Shown here: piece by piece, positions 26,404 to 37,475 of the stretch
Layout of the letters: each line of letters starts with the position of its first letter
Position numbering within the stretch: the first letter of the stretch is position 1
Source of the DNA: Quercus robur
Taxonomy: Eukaryota > Streptophyta > Magnoliopsida > Fagales > Fagaceae
DNA: 64,000 nt
Assembly (NCBI RefSeq): GCF_932294415.1
Contig: NC_065539.1
Span: 35,008,501-35,072,500 of the forward strand
Direction of reading: 5' to 3'
The notes under the pieces: generated by a model
What the model saw: the letters and a program-made list of their open reading frames with translations, nothing else
Databases searched by the model: none
Told to the model about the DNA's origin: nothing
Program-made: the position numbers and the translations under genes

Positions 26404-26824
26404 ACATTTGATGGTTTCATTCTCATATTGAACAATACCAATATCACATATGACTATACTTTTGTCATATTTGGTGGTTTCCTTATTTTTTTTTTTTTCA
26501 CATTTGATAGTTCCATCATCACATTAGGCAATACCAATATCACATATGATCGTACTTTTGTATTAATATCACATCTGACCATACGTTTGTCACATACAAT
26601 AGTTCTATTTTTTTTTTTTTTTCACATTTGATGATTCCATTGTCAAATTAAGCAATACTAACATCACATATGACTATATTTTTATCACATTCGGTGGTTC
26701 CCTTGTTTTTTTTTTACTCACATTTGATGGTTCTATCATTACATTAGGCAATATCAACATCATATATGATTGTACTATTGTCATTTTTTATGGTTTCATA
26801 GTCATATTATGCAATACCGACATC

Positions 26825-26983
26825 CATGGTTTTAAAAACTGGACTGCCTGATCCGACCGGTTCAACTGGGAACCGGGCACCAACCCCCCCCCCCCCCCCC
26901 CAAAAAAACCGGTGAAAATAGGTCAAAAACTTGGAACTAGAGACAAAAACGATTTTGCCCTTTTTCTGGTTTTTAAAACCATG
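26825..26983. mobile_element. 159-bp TIR MITE with 8-bp target duplication
   Basis: Ends CATGGTTTTAAAAAC and its inverse GTTTTTAAAACCATG. Flanked by CCGACATC at 26817-26824 and 26984-26991, an 8-bp duplication as in hAT elements. It carries a C20A7 block. Removing it restores the array consensus. Confidence 0.82.
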
Positions 26984-27388
26984 CCGACATCACATGTAAC
27001 TATACATTTGTCACATTCGGTGGTTTTCTCTTATTTTTTACTCACATTTGATAGTTCCATTGTCACATGAAGCAATACCAACATTATATATGATTGTACG
27101 TTTGTCACATTCGATGGTTCCCTTATTTTTTACTCACATTTTATGGTTCTATCATCACAATAGGTAGTACTAACATCAAATATAATTGTATTGTTGTCAG
27201 ATTTGGTGATCCCTTATTTTTACCCAAAATTGATGGTTTCATATTGTACAATACTAACATTACATATGACCCTACTTTTGTCACATTCGGTAGTTCTCTT
27301 ATTTTTTACTCACATTTAATGGTTTCATCATCATATTATGTTGTACCAATATCAGATATGACTGTACTTTTATTACATTCAGTAGTTG

Positions 27389-27490
<102 letters not shown>

Positions 27491-27752
27491 GAATGGTTTC
27501 AATGTCACATTGGGCAGTAGCATCATCATATATGACTGTATCATTATCTCCTTCAATGGTTCCCTTATTTTATAATTACATTGGTCATTACCAATGGTTT
27601 TTTTTTTAGTCACATTTGAGGGTACCAACCAGTTGAACCAGACTTTAATCCAATCTGGTTATCACTAAAAACTGAATATTAAAGAAAAAGCAAAAATAAC
27701 CAAAAACCGCCGATTCAGCCAAAAACCGGTGCGATTAAACAGGTTCTAGTAA

Positions 27753-27880
27753 CTTTTTTTTTTTTTATTATAAGATAGAAATTCTACTCTAGTCTAATCT
27801 AAGTGTAAATGTATGTGAAACTCCCTCTTGGAGACTTAAACTCGACCCTTGCCCCCCACACCCCATAAGAACTTAAGGAA
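27753..27880 (-). mobile_element. 5'-truncated SINE, same family as 1561-1722
   Basis: The minus strand contains the box-B segment (GGGTCGAGTTTAAGTCTCC) and the family tail CACATACATTTACACTTAG followed by poly(A) (T-run on plus at 27753). The box-A half is missing. Confidence 0.7.
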
Positions 27881-29488
27881 TTTTTCCACCAAAAACTTAT
27901 GAAATTTTCTTTAAAAACTCCTAAGGGAACTTTTCCTCAAAACATATGAGATTTTCAATAAAAATCCAAATTTCCATATAAAACTCGTTCTTCCAAAAAA
28001 AATCAAAAGTTTTACACTAAAATCCTTTTAAAAAATGGTGGTTTTCAAATGATGTTTGGTCAATGGCTTAAATTAGTTGAGCACATTGACCATAATAATC
28101 AAGCCAACATGTCCCCTTCCCCTAAAACTAACCTTTTTATCTTTGATATTTATTTTACATGAGTGTTTATTTGGAGGTTAGTTTAAAATTTCCTTGTCAC
28201 TTAAAAGAAAGGTGAGATAAGATATACTTGACTTCATATCCCTTTTAATGTGCACATGCAAGAATAAATTAATTGTACATACTTACATGCATGCATTTTA
28301 TATGTCATTTTCTAGGGTAATTTGTATTTACTTACATGTTTATGTCTCCAACCGTTATATATGCCATTTTTTAGATAAATTGTACATGTTCACATGTCCA
28401 TGCACCTCACATGTCATTCTCTATAGTAGATTGTACATATTCATATGCTCTTAAAACAAATCAAATGCCAAATTCTTTAGTTATTTTTTAAATAGTAAAA
28501 AATTGGAATAATTTCAAAATAAGGTAACAAAGAGGAAAAAAATAATTCCTTCACACCTCAAATGGTCGGGGATCATTGAAGAGGGAAGAAATGTAACAAC
28601 TCTTTCACACACATTGTGTAACACACTGCGTGAAAAAAACACCGCCCGAGAAAGTAATCCAAAAATTAGGCTAGCACTCGAAGCAATTAACCTTCGACAC
28701 CTCAATGGAGATGCAGGTGAAGGGCAATTTAGTAGTTAAGCCCAAAATCCCAACTATGTAACCCATCCTTTTCTCTCTTGCCCGTGCCTCCACTTGTTCA
28801 ACCATCTGTCTCTCTTTGAAATGGGCATTGATGACTACATCACCAACTTGCTTTCTTTCCACACACAAGAATACATCTGGGGCAGAGTGAAGGAATATGT
28901 GCTGGGATGTGTACATCTTATGACCAAGTTGATTTCAATTAAGTTGGAGGTTGACATAACAGTCCAGGACGGCAAGCAATAAAGTGTCGTTCAATCATAT
29001 ATAGGTTAATTAAGGTGGTGAAACTATAAGATTTTGGTTGATTGTATTGCTCTTGCAGTACCCAAAAAGCATTTGCATGTGGTAGGTATTTCACGCTTAT
29101 CCTGGTCACTTTCCAAAATTCCAATAGACCTCTCAATCGACATACTTGTAAGACTATAATAAAAAATAAAATTAAAAGAATTATAGCATATTAATCGGAA
29201 TCTAATTTGGTCAATTTGGTTCTATCTAGTTGGCTATGTCTGGTGAGCGAGTGGATGATAACTTATTGTGAATTCAAGAGGTAAAGTGGTATTTACTAGT
29301 AAAATGGTTATCGACAAAGTTTATATTGAAGGCGTATATATATTTACGTATTCCTTTTTTGTTTTCCTACTCTCCAATTATTAATTTGTTGTGGATATTA
29401 AAAGATAGCCTTGAATACCTATTTTGTTTTAAAATATCGCGGGTCAAGTTGAATTTCTACATGAACTTGGGAATCTCTGAACTGAATA
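27881..29488. other. Intergenic, no confident gene
   Basis: Contains three imperfect copies of a unit of about 60 bp (WTTGTACATRYTYACATG...ATGTCATTYTCT) at about 28270-28450. A minus-strand ORF at 28671-28916 is preceded by an acceptor-like CCCAG and could be an exon relic, but I do not recognise it. Confidence 0.4.
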
Positions 29489-29940
29489 GTTCTAGTCAAG
29501 GATGGAACCAGCATTCAAACTTAGGGGGCGAAGTTCTTTGTTCAAAAATTTTTAAAAATTGGAATATCAATACTAGAGGTTGACAAAGTAGCATTATTAG
29601 CATTAATTTATTAATTCTTATTTGTATTTTTTCTTTTGAAAAAAAAATTTAACAATAGGATTTTATAATCAAGAATTTTGCAAGTTAATTGGCACGTCTT
29701 AATATTTTCAAAGTCTAACTAATGTGTGGATGAAGGGATCAATATGTGGCATAGGGGAGTCACCTTTATGGCTATGAAGGTGGAGTCATTTGAGAGGGGC
29801 ATAAAGCTCTCAAGTGAGAGGGGGGAATTGGATAAAGGTTATTGGGTTTTTGTGATTTTTTTTGCTAGGATTTGTAATTGATTTGTTATTATTGTTTTTG
29901 CTTAGACCAGATTTATGATTTGTCCAAAGATTTTTCTTAT

Positions 29941-30701
29941 TGTAGGGACACAAAATCTTCAGCGGCCCATCAACGTTGTTGGGCTCGCGCAAGGAAAATC
30001 CCTCACAATGATATTTGTAGAGAGTGGGCTTAAAAAAGGCCAGCGTTGGGTCGCGGGGCGGCATCTCGGGCCGGACTACAGGCATACCGACATGAGGAAG
30101 AGCTTCGGGCTGGATATTCAGGCCCTTCAATCTTGTATCCAGGAAGATTTGGCTCCTCGGATATGATCCGAGGCGTGAGGGCGCTGTTCCCAGTCACCCA
30201 TCGGTGGGATTTTAGGTGATGTCCGGCGTGTCTTATCCAGACACTCACTTTCATCAAGTCTTTCTCAAGAAGCCAGATGGGAGCCCCCCCTCCTTTGGTC
30301 ACATAACATTCTCTTTTATACTAGCCTACGTTAGTTGTCCTTCGTCCACGTGTAGGGTCGATCTTTCCGGGACAGATATCTGTCCCATCAGTCTAGTCCC
30401 AAATTTGCTGTAGATGATCCATAAAGCCTAAGATCCCGGCTTTGTTAGGGGCAGTGTTATGTCAAGGAAGGGTATTAAGGACTATTTCCATGAGATATTT
30501 TCTGACCTCTCAAGCTCGCCTGTATCCCATTTTCGTCAGTGGGGTCCTGGGCTTTCCGAGGACGGAGTGGTCCTCGGACGTGTCTTTTGGCCATATCGAG
30601 CTCACTACTTTCGGGCTTGGGACCTGGCCTCCTTTAGTTTGGGGGCCTGTGGATTCCCTATAAGTGAGCGAGCCGGGCCCGTAGATTCTTGGGCCCCCAC
30701 A
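29941..30701 (-). repeat. 3' LTR of the LARD-like element (left copy)
   Basis: TGTAGGGACAC...GGGCCCCCACA on the plus strand, 761 bp. By my reading it differs from the other LTR at one base only (G at 30410, A at 36287). Confidence 0.93.
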
Positions 30702-30958
30702 ATAGCCCCTCGAAACCCTGCTGTCCAACGTCCTGGTTGGAGAGGTGGGTTTCGGTAATTCCGAGCCTTAACTGCGGCTCATTTAATTTCGGCCCTTGAT
30801 CAACGTTGGTGACTCTTCACCTCCCCGAGGAATGCGCCGGTCTACGAGTCGTTTTTCCTAGATTTACGTACGCTGCCGTTATGCCGCGTGGTTATCCGCA
30901 ACGTGCCTTTAATCCCTTGCCATTTACGAGACCTTCCAGATGTAACGGTTACTGATGG

Positions 30959-31500
30959 TGTGGGAGAACGAAGCGACGCGTCGTACTCTGGATTTCCTTG
31001 AGGGTCCGAATGTGTCACATACCCTCTTCTTCGTCCTCTATATAAAGAGAGAAAACAGGGGGTGACCTTTTCATATCAGAATCCCTCACATTCTTCCCAG
31101 AGTCCATTTCCTCCTTCTGGTTGCTCCCTCTTCTATAATACTTATTTCTCAGTAATCCACCATGAACAAATCCTTCTTTTCCCAGAAACGCCATATCCCA
31201 ACAAAACTCGAGATGGCTCGGTCTGGGCAAGGATGGCGGAGGCTTAAGACTGGCTTCCCTATTCTTTTAGCCAAAATCCGAAGCAGGGACTCGTCACACC
31301 CCTGTTCTGGTGTGACTGAGTCGAAAACTTCCCTTGTCATCTCCATCTGCTCTCTCACGAGCATACCTAATAAGGCTCCCCTTCTCCCTCTTTTGCTCCT
31401 TTTATTTTCTTTTCATTGCTTCACTCTTCTTCTCCTCCTTCCCGCTCATATCCTCCATTTTCTTTTGCCCTTGCATTCTTCAGTAACAAGAGCTTGCTGA
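30959..31500 (+). other. Promoter-like cassette 1 inside the LARD
   Basis: A TATA-like CTCTATATAAAGAGAG at about 31036-31050 is followed about 120 bp later by an ATG and an ORF at 31162-31500 (112 codons) of unknown nature. A similar arrangement recurs near 32930-33247, and both ORFs contain a KIRSR segment encoded by the shared AAAATCCGAAGCAGG. No known domain. Its strand is opposite to the element, so function is doubtful. Confidence 0.35.
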
Positions 31501-32139
31501 AGTGCTTCCATGTGTTCCAATTCTTCTTCCTTTTCCTTCATTATTTTTGTATAAGGATCTTCCCCTGATAGGAGCAGTACCGAGGCATAGATTTCAGAAA
31601 GACTTTGAAGACGAATGCAGAAGGCACCTGATGGTTTACTTATTTGTATTACGGATATTGTTACTGTTTTAACAGTAAAAAAAATTTTATATAGGCTTGT
31701 TTGAGCCCTTCTTTGTACGTTGTAACAAATTTTCATATTAATAAAAGTTAGTGTTACTCTATTTCTTATGTCTTATTTGTATATTTTAACAAGTGTGAAA
31801 GCGCTGCTCGGCATAATAGTATAGCATTTCAATCTATAATAACTAAGGCCAAAGCAATCCTTGATAAAAAGATGCCACGATAACTTTAAAGAGATTACTA
31901 TTCATCATAACAATCCAACCAGCGAAGAATGAGACTTATCTTAAAGTTAGCAGTGATGGGTGTTGAATGCTCGATAAAGTGTGAGAAGTATTTTTCCGAG
32001 GACATGTTACCCATCGGATGAATGGCCCCCTTAGGTTGACGATCATTAGGTTGGCCTGCCATCTTCCTGACATGCGAGCCTTAACCTTTTCCAGTGTTTA
32101 AACCGAGAAATTTCTTCATTCCTGCAGTCGATTTCCCGC

Positions 32140-32627
32140 GAAGCCTGAGTCCGAGGACTTTGCAAGACCTGGGTTTTGTCCATGACTTATGCGTTTTATC
32201 TTATGTGCTTGATTTTTCCCTTTGGCTTGAGTCCGATACTTGTGTCTTTATCGGTACTTGGTTTTCCCTTTTAGCTTGAGTCCGAGGACCATGCAAGCCT
32301 TAGATTCTGTCCGAGACCAATGTCTGCATCAGTACTTGGTTTTCCCTTTTAGCTTGAGTCCGAGGACCATACAAGCCTTAGGTTCTGTCCGAGACCAATG
32401 TCTGCATCAGTACTTGGTTTTCCCTTTTAGCTTGAGTCCGAGGACCATGCAAGCCTTAGGTTCTGTCCGAGACCAATGTCTGCATCAGCACTTGGTTTTC
32501 CCTTTTAGCTTGAGTCCGAGGACCATGCAAGCCTTAGGTTCTGTCCGAGACCAATGTCTGCATCAGTACTTGGTTTTCCCTTTTAGCTTGAGTCCGAGGA
32601 CCATGCAAGCCTTAGGTTCTGTCCAAG
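32140..32627. repeat. 78-bp minisatellite inside the LARD
   Basis: About five near-identical 78-bp units from 32250, each with TACTTGGTTTTCCC, AGCTTGAGTCCGAGGACC and ATGCAAGCCTTAGG, preceded by diverged half-copies from about 32140. The unit shares most of its core with the 81-bp repeat downstream. Confidence 0.9.
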
Positions 32628-32924
32628 ACTTTGAGTTCAGATCTTCCCTTTCATTGAGCATTTCCCGAGGTGCCAAACAGGGTGTCCCTAGGCCTTCACG
32701 CCAAGAACCCGCGGATTAAGATACATTTCTGCAAACTCTGGCCACGCAGTACTTCTCTGACGCCCCAGGGATCGAGGCGCGCCTTCACGAGGCTTCTTGA
32801 GTCTCTAGACTGCAGTTGACGTTGGAAGTTGAGCCAAAGCCACTTTGTCTGTAGTGTTCCTTGGGACACCGCGTGAGTTGACTGCCATCATCTTGTCTTT
32901 TCAAATAAATAGGAGGGAGAGAGG

Positions 32925-33247
32925 GTTGCTTTATATATACACCCATCCTTTTATTTTTCTCTCATATCACGCTTCCCATATCCGTAGCTCTCCTTTCTTG
33001 GCATAACATGTGGAAAGCGAGGGTTGGGAAGAAAGAACCTTCTCCGCCGCAGAAGCGCCGTGTCCTCATGAGGCTTATAACAGTAAGGTATGGGCACAGG
33101 AAGCACAAGTTCAGAAGAGTACTCCATCTCCACCGAGGGGGAACGGCGTCTCTCCCTCTTTTAGTCAAAATCCGAAGCAGGCTCTGTTCATGCCAGCACT
33201 TCGGTATGTCAGAAGAAAGATTCTCCGCCATCAGCGCCTCTGCTTAG
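32925..33247 (+). other. Promoter-like cassette 2 inside the LARD
   Basis: TTTATATATACACCC at about 32930-32945 precedes an ORF at 33008-33247 (79 codons) containing the same KIRSR segment as cassette 1. It appears to be a diverged duplicate of 30959-31500. No known domain. Confidence 0.35.
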
Positions 33248-33849
33248 CAGCAGGCGAATATTTAGAGAAAGCCCCTCAGTTTCCCACTCCCTGCATCTTC
33301 CCTTCAACGGTGCCAGGCTCAAGTTGGGTTTCTTTGGCTGCCTGAGTTATGGGCATGTAGGAGCGCGGGGGAAGAATAAGGTCTCGGAGCTGTAGCCAAC
33401 CTTTCCTCCGACATACCTCCTCGGCTTTCTCCAGCTTTCTTGTATTTTTCTTTTTCTTGCTTCTGTAGTAAGCTTTGACGTAGGCTGATTCCAGCTTTTC
33501 ATTGTACTCTGTACTATTTCTTCGTTGTAATAAAAATGGAAATTGACTTACATGTTTTAAGCGTTGATCTATTGGGCAATACCACTTTGTGAACGAATGT
33601 GCTCTATGTATGTGTTGTTTTGAAAATATTTGTAACAAAGCTATTTTGAAGTATAATCTAACCAACTCTCATCTACCAGCACTATCAGGCATTATATCGA
33701 TAATTTGTAATAAATCGAACTTAGGAAACTGACCGAGATATCAGTTGCATATTCTGTGATGAGCGCATGAATATCGTCCAAGGCTGATGATTTCTAAGCA
33801 ATCCATCTGAGCAATTGACTGGGACATAGGGGACTCCGATGACGCTTTC

Positions 33850-35553
33850 TTGTATTCGGTTTCCCCATAGGCTTCGGTCCGAGGACCATGCAAGGCCCTG
33901 GTTCTGTCCGTTACTTGGAAGAGTTCATCGTTGTACTTGGTTTCCCCACAGGCTTGGGTCCGAGGACCATGCAAGGCCTTGGTTCTGTCCGTTACTTGTA
34001 AGAGTTCTTCGTTGTACTTGGTTTCCCCACAGGCTTGGGTCCGAGGACCATGCAAGGCCTTGGTTCTGTCCATTACTTATAAGATGTCCTCTTTGTACTT
34101 GGTTTCCCCACAGGCTTGGGTCCGAGGACCATGCAAGGCCTTGGTTCTGTCCATTACTTATAAGAGTTCTTCGTTGTACTTGGTTTCCCCACAGGCTTGG
34201 GTCCGAGGACCATGCAAGGCCTTGGTTCTGTCCATTACTTATAAGATGTCCTCTTTGTACTTGGTTTCCCCACAGGCTTGGGTCCGAGGACCATGCAAGG
34301 CCTTGGTTCTGTCCATTACTTATAAGAGTTCTTCGTTGTACTTGGTTTCCCCACAGGCTTGGGTCCGAGGACCATGCAAGGCCTTGGTTCTGTCCATTAC
34401 TTATAAGATGTCCTTTTTGTACTTGGTTTCCCCACAGGCTTGGGTCCGAGGACCATGCAAGGCCTTGGTTCTGTCCATTACTTATAAGATGTCCTCTTTG
34501 TACTTGGTTTCCCCACAGGCTTGGGTCCGAGGACCATGCAAGGCCTTGGTTCTGTCCATTACTTATAAGAGTTCTTTGTTGTACTTGGTTTCCCCACAGG
34601 CTTGGGTCCGAGGACCATGCAAGGCCTTGGTTCTGTCCATTACTTATAAGATGTCCTCTTTGTACTTGGTTTCCCCACAGGCTTGGGTCCGAGGACCATG
34701 CAAGGCCTTGGTTCTGTCCATTACTTATAAGAGTTCTTCGTTGTACTTGGTTTCCCCACAGGCTTGGGTCCGAGGACCATGCAAGGCCTTGGTTCTGTCC
34801 ATTACTTATAAGAGTTCTTCTTTGTACTTGGTTTCCCCACAGGCTTGGGTCCGAGAACCATGCAAGGCCTTGGTTCTGTCCATTACTTATAAGAGTTCTT
34901 CGTTGTACTTGGTTTCCCCACAGGCTTGGGTCCGAGGACCATGCAAGGCCTTGGTTCTGTCCATTACTTATAAGATGTCCTCTTTGTACTTGGTTTCCCC
35001 ACAGGCTTGGGTCCGAGGACCATGCAAGGCCTTGGTTCTGTCCATTACTTATAAGAGTTCTTCGTTGTACTTGGTTTCCCCACAGGCTTGGGTCCGAGGA
35101 CCATGCAAGGCCTTGGTTCTGTCCATTACTTATAAGATGTCCTCTTTGTACTTGGTTTCCCCACAGGCTTGGGTCCGAGGACCATGCAAGGCCTTGGTTC
35201 TGTCCATTACTTATAAGAGTTCTTCGTTGTACTTGGTTTCCCCACAGGCTTGGGTCCGAGGACCATGCAAGGCCTTGGTTCTGTCCATTACTTATAAGAG
35301 TTCTTCTTTGTACTTGGTTTCCCCACAGGCTTGGGTCCGAGGACCATGCAAGGCCTTGGTTCTGTCCATTACTTATAAGAGTTCTTCGTTGTACTTGGTT
35401 TCCCCACAGGCTTGGGTCCGAGGACCATGCAAGGCCTTGGTTCTGTCCATTACTTATAAGATGTCCTCTTTGTACTTGGTTTCCCCACAGGCTTGGGTCC
35501 GAGGACCATGCAAGGCCTTGGTTCTGTCCATTACTTATAAGAGTTCTTCGTTG
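33850..35553. repeat. 81-bp minisatellite, 21 units, inside the LARD
   Basis: Each unit contains TACTTGGTTTCCCCACAGG, GGGTCCGAGGACCATG and TTACTTATAAGA. Units fall into two variants, ending AGTTCTTCGTT or ATGTCCTCTTT, in a partly alternating order. Because 81 is a multiple of three, two plus-strand frames stay open for about 550-570 codons; I do not regard these as genes. Confidence 0.95.
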
Positions 35554-35797
35554 TTGATAGTCTTTTCTCTATACTAACTTATTCCTTGAAGGTCAGCCCC
35601 TAGACCAGAGAGGGAAGAGTTGGCTCGAGGCCGCAAGCCCCTAGAGCTGTCCACTCTGTTGGCAGTGCACGGCGCGGCTCCTAGCGATGGCTCATGGCGG
35701 AGTAACAACCGTACGTCGCCGGGAATGGGAAAAACCCGTGAGCCTCTGCTTGCTGGAGAGCTGACTCGTGCGCCACCCGTGCCAACGCGCAAGCCCT

Positions 35798-35815
35798 TCC
35801 CCACAGACGGCGCCA
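35798..35815 (-). other. Primer-binding site of the LARD-like element
   Basis: Minus strand TGGCGCCGTCTGTGGGGA, two bases inside the 5' (right) LTR. The TGGCGCCG start is typical of plant Gypsy elements. This fixes the orientation of the element. Confidence 0.75.
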
Positions 35816-35817
35816 AT

Positions 35818-36578
35818 TGTAGGGACACAAAATCTTCAGCGGCCCATCAACGTTGTTGGGCTCGCGCAAGGAAAATCCCTCACAATGATATTTGTAGAGA
35901 GTGGGCTTAAAAAAGGCCAGCGTTGGGTCGCGGGGCGGCATCTCGGGCCGGACTACAGGCATACCGACATGAGGAAGAGCTTCGGGCTGGATATTCAGGC
36001 CCTTCAATCTTGTATCCAGGAAGATTTGGCTCCTCGGATATGATCCGAGGCGTGAGGGCGCTGTTCCCAGTCACCCATCGGTGGGATTTTAGGTGATGTC
36101 CGGCGTGTCTTATCCAGACACTCACTTTCATCAAGTCTTTCTCAAGAAGCCAGATGGGAGCCCCCCCTCCTTTGGTCACATAACATTCTCTTTTATACTA
36201 GCCTACGTTAGTTGTCCTTCGTCCACGTGTAGGGTCGATCTTTCCGGGACAGATATCTGTCCCATCAGTCTAGTCCCAAATTTGCTATAGATGATCCATA
36301 AAGCCTAAGATCCCGGCTTTGTTAGGGGCAGTGTTATGTCAAGGAAGGGTATTAAGGACTATTTCCATGAGATATTTTCTGACCTCTCAAGCTCGCCTGT
36401 ATCCCATTTTCGTCAGTGGGGTCCTGGGCTTTCCGAGGACGGAGTGGTCCTCGGACGTGTCTTTTGGCCATATCGAGCTCACTACTTTCGGGCTTGGGAC
36501 CTGGCCTCCTTTAGTTTGGGGGCCTGTGGATTCCCTATAAGTGAGCGAGCCGGGCCCGTAGATTCTTGGGCCCCCACA
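35818..36578 (-). repeat. 5' LTR of the LARD-like element (right copy)
   Basis: 761 bp, TG...CA ends, one base different from the left LTR; followed by the target duplication CTTAT. Confidence 0.93.
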
Positions 36579-36823
36579 CTTATTATTTGGATATGTGCAA
36601 TTTTTTTTTTTTATAGATTTTTCTTGTTATCTATTTGTTGGATTTCTTGGTTTAGTTTGTAAATTTTTTGGAGAGGAGGGCCAAATATATAAATTTGAGA
36701 GCCATAATTAAAATTCTTTTTGCTAATATACATACTAGTATTTTTTTTTTTTCAAAGGTTTGGGGGGGGGGGGGGGGGGAATGCCCCCCTCAGCCCTTGA
36801 GTAGTTCTGTCCCTGGTTCTAGT

Positions 36824-37182
36824 ACCATAAATTATTTCAAAAAATTTTTGCTACAATTCTGACATAACAGACTGTAAGTAGTTAACCATCACTTACACAT
36901 GGACCCACCATATTTTACTCACCAATTAATTACATACTACCGTGTCGTAATTGTGATAATAAGTTGTGAAAATTTTTATATTCCTAGACTTTTCCCTCTA
37001 AATTATTATGGTTTCAATTGTTTAGGAATTTCCCTGAGAAAGTTGACATTAAATTAATTTATCATGGGGAAGGACTCACCATAGTAGCTTGCTGCTAGAG
37101 TTCTTGAGTGTAGCCATTGGGCTAGGCACACCCCACCAAATCAAGTGTTAAAGTGATTCAAGGGTCTATTACCTAAATGGAT
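36824..37182. other. Intergenic, contains a dispersed repeat
   Basis: About 36845-37000 (TAGTTAACCATCACTT...AAGTTGTGAAAATTTTTAT...CTAGACTTTTCC) is homologous to about 63830-63985 in the same orientation. No gene. Confidence 0.5.
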
Positions 37183-37475
37183 TTTTTTTTGAGATAAAAG
37201 ATAGAAAATTTTATTAATGATAAGAAACAGTATACAGGCTGGAAAAAAGGAAGTACGTATGAGACAAATACAGTCAATTGTAACTACAGCAGCATCAGCA
37301 CAGAATATGAAAATCAACTAGTCAAAATAGATGCTAATATGGGCTGATTTCTTTGTCTTCCAAAGACAATCAGCTGCTGCTGGATATGGGCAGAGAAATT
37401 CTGTTTGCTTTCTTATGATCTTGCAATGGGATTTGAGCCATATCCAATAATTTCTGGGGATGAAGTTAGGTACTC
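37183..37475 (-). mobile_element. 3' end of an older minus-strand LINE
   Basis: Plus strand starts with a T-run at 37183-37191 and reads, reversed, as a LINE 3' tail ending TTAATAAAATTTTCTATC then poly(A). I interpret it as the 3' part of the LINE whose upstream pieces are at 41246-41289 and 49611-49960, interrupted by the plus-strand LINE and the CACTA element. Confidence 0.5.

Larger units (their letters stand above)
29941..36578 (-). mobile_element. Non-autonomous LTR retrotransposon (LARD-like, 6.64 kb)
   Basis: Two 761-bp LTRs bound 5.1 kb of internal DNA, flanked by the 5-bp duplication CTTAT at 29936-29940 and 36579-36583. Orientation is minus: a primer-binding site TGGCGCCGTCTGTGGGGA lies 2 nt inside the right LTR, and a purine-rich CGAGGGGCTAT precedes the left one. 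No gag, protease, RT, integrase or RNase H motif is seen on either strand. The interior is largely two minisatellites. It must have moved with proteins supplied by a relative, probably Gypsy type (inference from the PBS). Confidence 0.88.
29497..36815. mobile_element. hAT-like MITE split by an LTR retrotransposon
   Basis: Left end CAAGGATGGAACCAGCA and right end (reversed) CAGGGACAGAACTACT form imperfect TIRs. The outer flanks are a perfect 8-bp duplication GTTCTAGT at 29489-29496 and 36816-36823. Its own sequence is 29497-29940 plus 36584-36815, about 0.68 kb; the rest is the inserted retrotransposon. A G18 run lies at 36762-36779. Confidence 0.8.

Noticed and set aside
30030-30302. ORFs of 65-108 codons repeated identically at 35.7-36.5 kb
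   Set aside because: They lie in the two LTRs and are duplicated with them; no gag or other domain is encoded.
33850-35553. Regular repeats resembling a CRISPR array
   Set aside because: The repeats are contiguous 81-bp units with no unique spacers and no cas genes, in a plant nuclear context.
33839-35577. Two long plus-strand ORFs (572 and 548 codons) of repeated 27-residue units
   Set aside because: They are produced by an 81-bp minisatellite whose length is a multiple of three, so several frames stay open. The array lies in a retrotransposon of opposite orientation and no domain or leader supports translation.
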